Origin: Bacteroidetes bacterium UBA2664
GTDB lineage: Bacteria > Bacteroidota > Rhodothermia > Balneolales > Balneolaceae
Reading direction: 5' to 3'
Assembly (NCBI GenBank): GCA_002359315.1
Contig: DEMS01000036.1
Location: forward strand, 1,315 to 34,844
Length of the DNA stretch: 33,530 nucleotides
The position numbers and the translations under genes are program-made. A model generated the notes under the pieces. That model was not told the origin of the DNA. It did not search any database and saw only the letters and a program-made list of their open reading frames with translations. Position 1 is the stretch's first letter; the number at the start of each line of letters is the position of its first letter. Shown piece after piece: positions 8,722-17,227 of this stretch.

Positions 8722-9891
8722 TTACCTGAATCTATTTAACCTTCTACAAACCCCGTCAATGATCCGATAAAATTTTGGGGCAAAAAACTCTGTACCATAT
8801 TCATCATGTGGGATTGGAGGCTTGTGAATATAATTTTCAAATTGTTCAGGTTCCCATTCAAATTTTTTCAAAAAATAACCTGAATCAATTTCCCGTTCAT
8901 TCTCATCTGAATAAGGGATGTTCTCAAGCAACTGTAAAGCGTCATCTCGTGACATATCACCTGTTAAAACAAGAGCGGAAAGATGATTTCTCCGTTTATC
9001 CACATTAAATTTTTCCGGCAAAATAATACCCTGATACAATCTCGTAAATATAGATTCATAATGTTTGTAGGGGTATGGTACATATCCATACTGACTGCTC
9101 AGCACTTCCAATGCTACAGATTTTTGATAATCAAGCAGATCTAAAAACCGATTCCATTGAATTTTCCGGATAAATGTATCAATGATAGAATCGACTGTAC
9201 TGTAAATCGGAAATGATTTTAATGTGTAGCCTTTCCCAAAATTCTTCCAGATGTTTAAAATATTCTTTTTGTCATATTTATTAAATGCTGCCCATGAAGG
9301 CGGCATTTTTACCCCTTCCGTAGCTGTATTTGACCCTGAAATGATATATTTTACCCCGTATTTTCTGGCTTCCCGGTAATTAACTGCCACCAGCGCATTG
9401 TCTGTCAATAATTCGATATCAACTACATCAGCTTTGAAAAAGCTCTCCTGAAGATCCCTGAACTCATTCCAGTCAATAACATAGGTATATAAGTCAACGC
9501 CCAGTTTTTTTATCAATCGCTCTATATTGTTTTGGGCAAGTTCTGAATTCCATCCATTATCCATATGTACAGCCAAGGGTCTCAGGCCCATTTCGACTGC
9601 TTTCACCAATACCCATGAACTGTCTACTCCGCCGGAAACACCGACTATACAATCGTATGGTTTTCCTTTGCCTTTTTTCTTTATCTCATCAATGAGAATT
9701 TTCAGCTTTCCATTTTTTACATCTTGACTCTCATCCAGTATTGGTTTTGCCTTTGATATAAAATCATTACAGTAGTTGCAAAACCCTTGTTCATCAAATT
9801 GAATATCCGGTGCAGAAGTATCCATAACACATCTTTCACACTGACGGTATTCCCCGGAAATTTTCTCATTATCTAAAATAGTGTCATTCAT
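8722..9891 (-). CDS. N-acetyl sugar amidotransferase (WbpG/PseA family), copy 2
   Basis: 389 residues, ATG 9891. Same architecture as the enzyme at 4977-6128: Cys18, Cys21, Cys38 and Cys41 form the N-terminal metal knuckle and SGGVDSS lies at 86-92. Conserved downstream blocks include YPYKHYESIFTRLYQG and LPEKFNVDKRR. The substrate region differs from copy 1 (EGVKMPPSWAAFNKYDKKN versus EGMEMPSDWNWYKKDKKN) and the C-terminus is divergent, so the pair is functionally split rather than recently duplicated. Both copies lie in one minus-strand run with a single HisH/HisF pair between them, which presumably serves both. It may amidinate a second sugar or a second position of the repeat unit; not provable from sequence. 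Confidence 0.9.
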   Translation of the reverse strand: MNDTILDNEKISGEYRQCERCVMDTSAPDIQFDEQGFCNYCNDFISKAKPILDESQDVKNGKLKILIDEIKKKGKGKPYDCIVGVSGGVDSSWVLVKAVEMGLRPLAVHMDNGWNSELAQNNIERLIKKLGVDLYTYVIDWNEFRDLQESFFKADVVDIELLTDNALVAVNYREARKYGVKYIISGSNTATEGVKMPPSWAAFNKYDKKNILNIWKNFGKGYTLKSFPIYSTVDSIIDTFIRKIQWNRFLDLLDYQKSVALEVLSSQYGYVPYPYKHYESIFTRLYQGIILPEKFNVDKRRNHLSALVLTGDMSRDDALQLLENIPYSDENEREIDSGYFLKKFEWEPEQFENYIHKPPIPHDEYGTEFFAPKFYRIIDGVCRRLNRFR

Positions 9892-9935
9892 TTACGACCA
9901 CGCTATCTTCAACAATGAATATCTTACAGCTATTA

Positions 9936-11849
9936 TCAAGCTGGTTTTGATTGAATATCCTCCTGATCGGCCCATTTTAACAAATTGAACAATCTCCATG
10001 GTAATTCAGTATCCAGGCGAATCGATGAATCATCTCCATCATGCATCCTGTTAAACACTTCATCATGATTTAGAAATCCAATCCGTTCCAAACTTTGAGC
10101 CAAAGATTTTTTCAACATATTATTCATCGGGAGCCTAAGACTTGGAGGTGTTTCATAACCGATTTTATCTTTTCTCTCTAATACTTCATTCGGAACGATA
10201 CCACGCATTGCATGTCGAAATAAATGCTTGGTACGCCCCTCATTGGAAACCATAAAATGTTCGGGCATTCGCAACATAAATGAAACCAATTCAGCCGATA
10301 AAAATGGAACCCTATTCTCAATCGAACGAATCATTGCAGAACGGTCTGCTCCTTGCAGATGATGCTGACATCGCCGTTTACACACTTCATGGCGTAATCT
10401 GTATGCCAATGACCTACCGGGAAGGCTGTCTTCTTCAAAATCCCGATATGGCTTGGGCAGTTTAATATCCCCCTGAAAAAGGACATCATCAACCTCCTGA
10501 CTCCTTAAATTACGTTTTAAAAGGTTAATCAATCGTGGGTTCATGTTTAGGCCTGTCCTAAGACCATATATCAATGAGCGTTTGACATCACTATTTTTCC
10601 TGCCGGGCCATTGACGCCATTGATTTAGAAATTGAATGGCATTCAAAAACTCTCTCTTCTCAATTAAACTGCGCACACGGTATTCCGGATATCCATCATA
10701 TCCACAAACCGATTCATCTGCTCCGTGTCCCTCAAGCATCACCTTCATTCCGTGCTCTTTTGCCAGTTTATAGACACTAAACTCTGCATAAAAACTCATA
10801 CCCCCCAGAGGTTCTCCTTGTGCAGCTAAAAATTCGTCAAGATCATTTAGAAAATCATCGGATGTGACAAATGTTTTATGGGCATCTGAATTAACATCAT
10901 TATTTATAAGGTCAATCCATTTTTCTTCACTGACAACTGATCCTTTTGCAATGTAGCTGAAAGTATGGATCGGAAAATCAGGCTCAAGATGTCTGATTGA
11001 ACAAACCACTGAGGATGAATCTATGCCACCAGAAAGTGCAGCTCCTAATGGAACATCACTTCTTAGCTGTCTTTTAACGGATTGGAGAAATAATTCACGG
11101 AATTCATCTGATGCACGCTCAAAATTTACATCATCTCTTTCTGTAATATCAGGCCAATACCACCTTTTTTCATCAATGGTGATATTTTCAGAACCCAAAT
11201 CAACCCTTAAATAGGAACCCGGTAGAACTTTGTGTATACCACCAAAAAAAGTTGTCGATTCTTGATTGTGCTCACCATATAAAATATACTTTAAAGCATG
11301 ATCCCGGTTTATGAACAGTCTGTCTGTAACGATTTCCCTGATCGCTTTTGGTTCAGAGCCAAAACAGAATTGATGATCTGTAGTATAATAGTATAGGGGT
11401 TTAATGCCGAATGCATCCCTTACGCAGTGAATCGTCTCATTTTTCCGGTCAAACATCACAAATGCAAACATGCCATCCAATCGGTCCAGACATTCTAAAC
11501 CCCATTGTTGCCATGATACTAAGAGAACTTCACTGTCTGTTTCAGTTTGAAATACATGACCAATTTTTACCAGCTCAGCGCGAAGCTCCACATAATTGTA
11601 GATCTCTCCATTATAAACCATGGTATATCGACCATCTTCACTCTTCATGGGCTGATGTCCATTTTGAGTCAAATCAATGATTGATAGCCTCTTATGTCCA
11701 AGTGATAATCGTCCACCATTTTTAAAATCAATATGGTCGAGTCCCTGGTCATCAGGCCCCCTATGCTGAAGTGAACTTAAAGCAGCCTCAAGCCTTCGGG
11801 ATAGGTTACGATCGGGTTGATGTGAAAAATTACCGAGTATGCCGCACAT
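9936..11849 (-). CDS. asnB: Asparagine synthase-like glutamine amidotransferase (AsnB family)
   Basis: 637 residues. The N-terminal class II glutaminase starts with the catalytic Cys2 (MCGILGNF) and keeps HRGPDDQG, YNGEIYNY and DGMFAFVM. The C-terminal synthetase domain has the PP-loop SGGIDSS at 273-279 and KDKIGYETPPSLRLP near the end. The second synthetase motif reads EGHGADESVCGY where bacterial AsnB commonly has a DELFGGY-like sequence, so the acceptor pocket differs. AsnB homologues inside O-antigen loci (WbpS type) are thought to convert hexuronic acids to uronamides with glutamine-derived ammonia; with WlbA and two amidotransferases nearby, that is likelier than free asparagine synthesis, but this is inference. 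26 bases separate it from the upstream glycosyltransferase. Confidence 0.88.
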   Translation of the reverse strand: MCGILGNFSHQPDRNLSRRLEAALSSLQHRGPDDQGLDHIDFKNGGRLSLGHKRLSIIDLTQNGHQPMKSEDGRYTMVYNGEIYNYVELRAELVKIGHVFQTETDSEVLLVSWQQWGLECLDRLDGMFAFVMFDRKNETIHCVRDAFGIKPLYYYTTDHQFCFGSEPKAIREIVTDRLFINRDHALKYILYGEHNQESTTFFGGIHKVLPGSYLRVDLGSENITIDEKRWYWPDITERDDVNFERASDEFRELFLQSVKRQLRSDVPLGAALSGGIDSSSVVCSIRHLEPDFPIHTFSYIAKGSVVSEEKWIDLINNDVNSDAHKTFVTSDDFLNDLDEFLAAQGEPLGGMSFYAEFSVYKLAKEHGMKVMLEGHGADESVCGYDGYPEYRVRSLIEKREFLNAIQFLNQWRQWPGRKNSDVKRSLIYGLRTGLNMNPRLINLLKRNLRSQEVDDVLFQGDIKLPKPYRDFEEDSLPGRSLAYRLRHEVCKRRCQHHLQGADRSAMIRSIENRVPFLSAELVSFMLRMPEHFMVSNEGRTKHLFRHAMRGIVPNEVLERKDKIGYETPPSLRLPMNNMLKKSLAQSLERIGFLNHDEVFNRMHDGDDSSIRLDTELPWRLFNLLKWADQEDIQSKPA

Positions 11850-11875
11850 AATCTTTAAAGAAAATTCCTGTCAAT

Positions 11876-13099
11876 TTAATTTTTTATCAGTGATGTATAT
11901 AGATTCGTAATCTTTCCTAGAACTGTGCGTTTTGAAAATCTCTGCATAAAATCGGCACGAATCTTCTCGCTGTCATACGATTCAATATTATTTTTCATTT
12001 GTATCATCGCTTCGGCCAATTTAACCGGGTCTGAAACCGGGACCAGCAGTCCATTCATTTCATTTACAATCGATTCAGGCCCGCCGCATCGGGATGCAAT
12101 CACCGGTTTGCCACAGGCGTTGGCCTCCACATAGACGATACCAAAAGATTCATGATGAGATGGAAGCACAAATGCATCACACCGATTCATATACTCCGGC
12201 ACCTTATTACGGTCAATTTTACCTGCCCATGTGATTAACGAATCAACCTCAAGATCCACTGCCAATTCTTGAAAAAGTTCCCGATCAACCCCATTCCCAG
12301 CAATTACAAAGTTTACTTCCTCTTCTGCAGGATTCCATTCTTTAATCCCTCTAATTAAATCCTCGACACCCTTGGGTTTTTCAAGTGAACACAAAGTTAA
12401 AAATTGAAAGGGTATGTGTGGCTTCGGACTTTTTTTAGGTTGAAATACATCTTCATCTACAAAATTTGGAATTACATATCTGTTCTCATAACCGAAACTC
12501 TTCATTCTATCGGATAAGGCGTCACTTACAGGAATTAGTGCATCAGCGTGCTTTGCGGCTGTTTCCAATTCAGGTATAGGTTTGCCATCAACCATGTAAC
12601 GATCAAAAGGAAAAGGTCCCATATGTTCGGTTATTACGTAGGGTATATCTAATATTTTACTGAGCCTGTAGGCAAGATAACCTCCCGGATAACAGACATG
12701 TGCATGAATCAGATCAATGGGGCCCAATTTTTCCTCTGCTAATCTGATATTTTTAAGATTTACATCCACTAATCGGTCAAAGTTACCCAGATACGGTATT
12801 TTTTCGGATATGTTTAAATAGGGGTTTGAAATGTAAAACACACCCTCTTTTTGGGTAAATGTATTTCGCTCGGCCCTGAAAAAACGAATAATTTTTTTAA
12901 ATGCATCCGATGGCTGAAAAAAACTTACTTCAGAGTCATAAAAACCCCAATCGCTTACGATATAATTAAAGTTATCTCCGGTACAGGCTGCCAGGGCTTC
13001 AACTTGTTCCTTTACAAAGATCCCGCCAAATGGATAATCAGCTGTAGGATACCAACTTGAAGTAATCAGAATATTTTTTTTTCTGTTTGGCAAGTTCAA
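11876..13099 (-). CDS. Glycosyltransferase, GT4 family
   Basis: 407 residues. N-terminal acceptor domain with LITSSWYPTADYPFGGIFVKEQV and IDLIHAHVCYPGG; C-terminal donor domain with SLEKPKGVEDLI, FVIAGNGVDRELF and the canonical SHHESFGIVYVEANACGKPV, in which both glutamates of E-x7-E are present. A complete, standard GT4 enzyme, probably adding one sugar of the repeat unit at the cytoplasmic face. The frame has no ATG near its start: TTG at 13099 or two codons later is the only option, and an in-frame TGA lies just upstream inside the left arm region of the inverted-repeat element at 13103-13220. That element may therefore supply or disturb the translation start. Confidence 0.88.
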   Translation of the reverse strand: MNLPNRKKNILITSSWYPTADYPFGGIFVKEQVEALAACTGDNFNYIVSDWGFYDSEVSFFQPSDAFKKIIRFFRAERNTFTQKEGVFYISNPYLNISEKIPYLGNFDRLVDVNLKNIRLAEEKLGPIDLIHAHVCYPGGYLAYRLSKILDIPYVITEHMGPFPFDRYMVDGKPIPELETAAKHADALIPVSDALSDRMKSFGYENRYVIPNFVDEDVFQPKKSPKPHIPFQFLTLCSLEKPKGVEDLIRGIKEWNPAEEEVNFVIAGNGVDRELFQELAVDLEVDSLITWAGKIDRNKVPEYMNRCDAFVLPSHHESFGIVYVEANACGKPVIASRCGGPESIVNEMNGLLVPVSDPVKLAEAMIQMKNNIESYDSEKIRADFMQRFSKRTVLGKITNLYTSLIKN

Positions 13100-13102
13100 G
13101 AA

Positions 13103-13220
13103 CCGTCAGTTTGAGCGCAACGAAGGAGCAGAGCGACAAGTGTAGTCGAAAACTTCCTTGATTAAAGGATTTCTCGACTTCATACCGACAAAAGAGTCGG
13201 TATTGCGCTCGAACTGACGG
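13103..13220. repeat. 118-bp inverted-repeat element (MITE- or REP-like) with internal hairpin
   Basis: The 18-base ends are inverted copies: 13103-13120 (CCGTCAGTTTGAGCGCAA) and 13203-13220 (TTGCGCTCGAACTGACGG), with one difference that becomes a G-U wobble in RNA. A nested perfect 7-bp hairpin lies at 13183-13189/13196-13202 (TACCGAC, loop AAAAGA, GTCGGTA). The element fills nearly the whole space between two glycosyltransferase genes and ends four bases before a TTG start. A related element sharing CCGTCAGTTCGAGCG is at about 26456-26549. No transposase is encoded, so it would be non-autonomous or a regulatory REP-type repeat. Confidence 0.8.
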
Positions 13221-13239
13221 TGTTTATTATAATAACTCA

Positions 13240-14007
13240 CTACCTACCCAATACCCATTTTTGATAAGGCCGGGTGACCATCAAATGCTTCAAATAAAAC
13301 AAGCTATATTTAACCCATTTCAACATATACTTTACTCTACCGAATTGTTCATGTCGATATCTTATCGCCAGATCCTCATAACCGGAAGCCAGATTATTTG
13401 ATGCACCGTCTGTTCTGAAATTAACAAGGACTCGTTCTATTCGTTTAAAACCGACACCATTTAGGTACAAACGGAGTAAAAATTCATAATCAGCGGCTAT
13501 CTTGAAATCTATATCATAGATACCATATTTATCATAGATCGATTTTGGAACAAAACAAGTTGGATGTGCAATACTGTGAACCGGGAGAACATCATGATGA
13601 TAGGCGTGGATTTTACCTTCCCTGTTTTGATCAATTTCTTTACACAATCCGTGAATAACGGTTTGCCGATCCGACTCTTTATATGCTTCAGATACTAATT
13701 CCAATGTATCAGGCTCATACCAGTCATCACTGTTCAGTAATCCGATGAGTTCACCTGATGAGGAATTAATACCTTTGTTCATCGCATCATAGATACCATT
13801 ATCCGGCTCGCAGATGAGTATATCAATCTTATTTTTGTACCTATTAATAATCTCAAGAGTACCGTCCGTAGAACCTCCATCCACAATTATATACTCAAGG
13901 TTTTTATAGGATTGGGAAAGTACACTGCGGATTGTCTGTTCAATCGTGATCTCAGAATTAAAACAGACTGTAATTATTGAAAATTTATGTTCAGACAAAA
14001 TTTTCAA
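13240..14007 (-). CDS. Glycosyltransferase, GT2 family (GT-A fold)
   Basis: 255 residues. The N-terminal GT-A domain has FSIITVCFNSEITIEQTIRS, IVDGGSTDGT at 41-50 and the metal/donor-binding NSDDW (92-96), the DxD-like motif. IAADYEFLLRLYLNGV is the usual downstream segment of WcaA-like enzymes that act in polysaccharide synthesis. Inverting transferase; sugar not predictable. After an upstream in-frame stop the only start is TTG at 14007 (or a second TTG three codons on), and that codon lies in one arm of a 10-bp AU-rich hairpin (13999-14041). It follows the Wzz-like gene by 57 bases. Confidence 0.88.
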   Translation of the reverse strand: MKILSEHKFSIITVCFNSEITIEQTIRSVLSQSYKNLEYIIVDGGSTDGTLEIINRYKNKIDILICEPDNGIYDAMNKGINSSSGELIGLLNSDDWYEPDTLELVSEAYKESDRQTVIHGLCKEIDQNREGKIHAYHHDVLPVHSIAHPTCFVPKSIYDKYGIYDIDFKIAADYEFLLRLYLNGVGFKRIERVLVNFRTDGASNNLASGYEDLAIRYRHEQFGRVKYMLKWVKYSLFYLKHLMVTRPYQKWVLGR

Positions 14008-14062
14008 TAATAAATGTTAGAAATATGAACAATTGAAAATTAAATATTGATTAATATTTAAT
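13999..14062. repeat. Two adjacent AU-rich hairpins between the wzz-like gene and the GT2 gene
   Basis: First: AATTTTCAAT at 13999-14008 and ATTGAAAATT at 14032-14041, perfect 10-base arms with a 23-base loop; the arm at 13999-14008 contains the TTG start of the GT2. Second: ATTAAATATT at 14039-14048 and AATATTTAAT at 14053-14062, perfect arms with a four-base loop, directly after the wzz-like stop codon. The hairpins share bases 14039-14041. They have few GC pairs and no U-tract, so they are weak as terminators; they may mark a processing or translational-control site. Confidence 0.55.
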
Positions 14063-14064
14063 GA

Positions 14065-15330
14065 CTACTTATTTCTACTCCAACCAAAAATCTGTCCTAT
14101 AATAAGCATGAATTTTTCAAAAAATACCCATAAAACGCCAAGGAATATTCCAATGATAATGGATGCAGGCAGAATCATTAAATTTGCTCCGATAGGTTGA
14201 GTTGGAAAAATAGGCTCCTGAAAAGATGTGTAGATCGGTGTGTCTTCATTCACTCTGGAACGTGCCTCCTCTAATCTACTTGCGACGGATGTATAGAGTG
14301 AATAGGCTAAATTCTTCCGTTCCCTTAACCTCTCACGTTCCAAGCTTGCAACCGCAGACATATCCCCTTTATTGGAATCTTCATATATAGCTAAATCACG
14401 GGATGTACGCTCATACCTCTCTTCTGCTTCTTCATAAAGGCCTTCTATGAAAACCAGGTTTTCACGAGCTTTTTGAACCCGATAATTTATCAAGTACTCC
14501 TGCATCAGGTCAGCCACATATGCATTCAACTGAACGGCCGCCATGGGATCAGGCATTGTCGTTGTTACATCATAGGTTAATGTACCGTAATCAACATTAA
14601 CCCTGCCCACAACCTGATCACTCGCTGCTTCAAATTCCGGACTAACAATAAGATAACGATCCATTTCAACTGCATGACGGGCAGTTAATGAATCAGCCTC
14701 TGTAGCATCACTTGTTCGCTGATTTAAAACCCTGCTTTGAGAGACATCCTCACTTTTAAAAATGTTGGTAATAAAAAGGAAAAATCGGGTAGGCAATCCA
14801 ATCGTATTTCTACGAATAAAACTGTAAACTCTCGTCCGAAAAGGCTGTTCATACAAATCAGTAAAAAATTCAAAGAGAGTCATTGTTCTGCCGGAGTTGA
14901 TCAATTCAATTTCCTGGCTCAATAATTTTCTCTGAAACTCTACACTGGCAATAATATCGACGTAAAAATAAGATGGAAGGCTACCATCAGATTCTGCACC
15001 TCCAATATTTAATTGTCTTGCAAATTCACCAAAGGCAAACATTCGATCAAACTGAAACTGCTGTACCTGCCTTTCCGGTAAAAAGCGGGACTCCGCAACA
15101 TACTCTTCAGGTGCGGTTACATAGTGGAAAACTGCGAAACAGAATAGAAGAGCGGTAACAATTAAAATCTTCATTCTCCCGTCCCAGATGATATTTAACA
15201 GATCTTTAACTCGTATCTGATCATCATCTTCATAAACCTCCGGGGGCACATCTTCATAGAGAAGACCGGACTTCTCGGTGCCTTCAGTTTCTTCGTTATT
15301 GAGATCGTTGTTTTGTTTCTTATCACTCAT
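14065..15330 (-). CDS. wzz: Polysaccharide chain-length determinant (Wzz-like, no kinase domain)
   Basis: 421 residues from ATG 15330 (a TTG three codons earlier also fits the frame). An acidic cytoplasmic N-terminus (EDVPPEVYEDDDQIRVKDLL) leads into the first membrane helix near residues 53-73 (MKILIVTALLFCFAVFHYV). A long periplasmic region follows with a predicted coiled coil in its last third (EGLYEEAEERYERTSRD), then the EPIFPTQPIGAN proline-rich stretch and a second membrane helix near 384-405. This two-helix topology is that of the Wzz/PCP superfamily, which sets polymer length with Wzy. No Walker motifs follow the second helix, so it is PCP-1 or a BY-kinase partner lacking its kinase. 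It lies downstream of a winged-helix regulator. Confidence 0.88.
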   Translation of the reverse strand: MSDKKQNNDLNNEETEGTEKSGLLYEDVPPEVYEDDDQIRVKDLLNIIWDGRMKILIVTALLFCFAVFHYVTAPEEYVAESRFLPERQVQQFQFDRMFAFGEFARQLNIGGAESDGSLPSYFYVDIIASVEFQRKLLSQEIELINSGRTMTLFEFFTDLYEQPFRTRVYSFIRRNTIGLPTRFFLFITNIFKSEDVSQSRVLNQRTSDATEADSLTARHAVEMDRYLIVSPEFEAASDQVVGRVNVDYGTLTYDVTTTMPDPMAAVQLNAYVADLMQEYLINYRVQKARENLVFIEGLYEEAEERYERTSRDLAIYEDSNKGDMSAVASLERERLRERKNLAYSLYTSVASRLEEARSRVNEDTPIYTSFQEPIFPTQPIGANLMILPASIIIGIFLGVLWVFFEKFMLIIGQIFGWSRNK

Positions 15331-15438
15331 AAAATTCAAATAATTATTTAAGCAATGAAAGTAAGGAAATTTGCTGAAAAAACCATTGCAATATGGATAT
15401 TTTGATCAAGGAATTGACCGGCTTTCAATCGGAAAACC

Positions 15439-15963
15439 CTATTTGTCACCCTCAAAAATAAGTACATTCGGTTCAGGAAGTTTATCCTCCTCATTTTTAC
15501 TTAGAATCAATGTTCTGATCTTACGACCTATTAATTCCTCCGACTTCTCAACCAATTGAGATAAATATTGACGGTCGATATCATCTGAAATGATTACGAT
15601 ATCAATGATTTCACTATCCAGGCCGGTAGCTAATTTGTCCGTCAGATAAACTTTATGAATATAACCCAGCTTCTCAATTACATGTTCAATGATCTGATCT
15701 ATACCAAAATGTTTGAGTGCCAACTGACGAATTTCTTTAAAAAGCGGGTAGGTACTATTTGCCTTATAGTATTTACGGTTTCCCTCACGCTCTGTTTTAA
15801 CCAATCCGGCCGATTCAAAGCGATTTAATTCAACCCGTATTGCATTGTTGCTTTCATCAAATTCTCTGCCCAAACCGCGTAGATACGCTTGTGATTCAGG
15901 GTTCAGAAAAAAACGGAGTAATAATTTAACCCGAGTTTTATTGGATATGAGTGTTTCTAGCAT
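15439..15963 (-). CDS. Winged-helix regulator with C-terminal nucleotidyltransferase-like fold
   Basis: 174 residues, ATG 15963. Residues 1-70 form an ArsR-like winged helix: RVKLLLRFFLNPESQAYLRGL, a recognition region ESNNAIRVELNRFESAGLV and a basic wing KTEREGNRKYYKAN. Residues 90-170 resemble the small nucleotidyltransferase fold, but the catalytic GS...DxD signature is degenerate (TGLDSEIIDIVIISDDID), so an enzymatic role is doubtful. Proteins of this kind are often encoded just before Wzz genes in Bacteroidota polysaccharide loci and are presumed local transcription regulators; that is inference. It lies 108 bases upstream of the Wzz-like gene, with about 310 bases of non-coding DNA before it that could hold its promoter and operator. 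Confidence 0.75.
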   Translation of the reverse strand: MLETLISNKTRVKLLLRFFLNPESQAYLRGLGREFDESNNAIRVELNRFESAGLVKTEREGNRKYYKANSTYPLFKEIRQLALKHFGIDQIIEHVIEKLGYIHKVYLTDKLATGLDSEIIDIVIISDDIDRQYLSQLVEKSEELIGRKIRTLILSKNEEDKLPEPNVLIFEGDK

Positions 15964-16276
15964 TTGTTTCGGATGGGCTTAAATAATGCTGTTATCAATG
16001 CAGAACCAAGTAATTTTTTGGAAAGAGGTTCTAGCTCATTATACAGCTTCGCTGTTGTCAGTCACAGCGGACTGAAGTTGAATTTTAAAGAATGAGTCAA
16101 AAAATTACTCAATTTAAAGATTCAATACAACACAATATATTGGATTCTTAATTGATTTTTCTGCTTCAGAAGATCTCTTTGATAGGAATAATCATAACAA
16201 AATTTATTCTCATTGCCGGGTTTCAATCCATGGGGTAAAAATTAATCATCACTTGAAAGCCTAGAGTAAAAATTAT
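15964..16276. other. Non-coding stretch upstream of the regulator, with short hairpins
   Basis: No credible gene on either strand. Two inverted repeats are visible: TCAGTC/GACTGA at 16058-16075 with a six-base loop, and a longer imperfect AT-rich one at about 16111-16154 (AATTTAAAGATTCAATA against TATTGGATTCTTAATT). This space separates wlbA from the regulator and probably contains the promoter of the regulator-wzz run; I could not pick a convincing promoter box. Confidence 0.45.
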
Positions 16277-17227
16277 TTACCCATGAAGTTTTTGGACATA
16301 TGGATGAATCGTACCTTCTCTGTTCACAGTCAAAGGCATACTTCGCAGTTGATGAACCAATTCAATGCTCGGCCTGGCATCATCAATTCCAAACCCGTTT
16401 CCGGCCAATACTTCCTCATAAACCCGTGTATGCAGATCGGTAAATCCTCCACTGAATTCAATCTCTTCATCATCGATGGTAATCGATCTGAATGTCGTTT
16501 TTCCCTCAGCCTCTGATGGAAGATCACTGCTCTCCAATGAGAGATACCACTCAACATCCGCATTTTCCAATTCTAAAAATCCACCCATTCGATTGTTCTC
16601 TCGAACATGAAGCTCATTTTTGTCTGCTCGCCCAAAAAACCACATTAGCATATCAAAAAAGTGAATTCCGATATTGGTTCCAATCCCGCCGGATCGTTCT
16701 ATATCCCCTTTCCAGGAGTAGTGATACCAGAGGCCTCTGGATGTGATATAGGTGAGCCTTACTTTTTTCCGTTTCTTTGAATCAGCGTTTTCTAATTTCT
16801 TTTTGATCTCCATCATTGAAGGATGCACCCTCAACTGCAGAATAGTCCAAACTCTCTGACCATACTCCTCTTCTAACTCTTGTAATACATCTAAATTCCA
16901 TGGATTCATTACCAATGGTTTTTCGCAGATCGCATCCGCACCTACGCGAAGTGCCAAACGTATATGTGCATCATGAAGGTGATTTGGTGAACAGATGGTT
17001 AAATAATCAATTGCATCACCACTTTTTTCCCGCCGGATCATCTCCAGGTGCCTGTCAAATCTCTCAACTTCAGTAAAAAAACTGGCCTCCGGGAAAAAAC
17101 TGTCGATAATCCCAACTGAATCATTGGGATCTACAGCAGCAACAAGCCGGCTGCCGGTCTTTTTAATGGCTTCTAAGTGTCTGGGAGCGATATAACCGGC
17201 TAAACCGGTAAGTGCAAAGTTCTTCAA
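16277..17227 (-). CDS. wlbA: Gfo/Idh/MocA sugar-nucleotide dehydrogenase, WlbA/WbpB-like
   Basis: 316 residues from TTG 17227, where the family N-terminus (K-NFAL-G-AGYIAPRH) begins; a GTG at 17287 in the same frame would add 20 residues unlike the family. Features: NAD-binding GLAGYI at 8-13, VDPNDSVGIIDSFFP, SPNHLHDAHIRLAL, the family ICEKPLVMNPWN with Lys103, and GGIGTNIGIHFFDML. WlbA/WbpB oxidises C3 of UDP-GlcNAc uronic acid, the step before transamination to UDP-GlcNAc3NA, and eventually 2,3-diacetamido uronic acids. Such diacetamido uronates are the known substrates for WbpG-type amidination, which ties this gene to the two amidotransferases. Partners WbpA, WbpE, WbpD and WbpI are absent here. 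First gene of block C, divergent from the wzi pair. Confidence 0.88.
   Translation of the reverse strand: MKNFALTGLAGYIAPRHLEAIKKTGSRLVAAVDPNDSVGIIDSFFPEASFFTEVERFDRHLEMIRREKSGDAIDYLTICSPNHLHDAHIRLALRVGADAICEKPLVMNPWNLDVLQELEEEYGQRVWTILQLRVHPSMMEIKKKLENADSKKRKKVRLTYITSRGLWYHYSWKGDIERSGGIGTNIGIHFFDMLMWFFGRADKNELHVRENNRMGGFLELENADVEWYLSLESSDLPSEAEGKTTFRSITIDDEEIEFSGGFTDLHTRVYEEVLAGNGFGIDDARPSIELVHQLRSMPLTVNREGTIHPYVQKLHG

Noticed and set aside
15439..15963. Reading the winged-helix/nucleotidyltransferase-like protein as an MNT-type antitoxin.
   Set aside because: No HEPN toxin gene is adjacent, it has a DNA-binding head, and its catalytic signature is degenerate; a locus regulator fits better.
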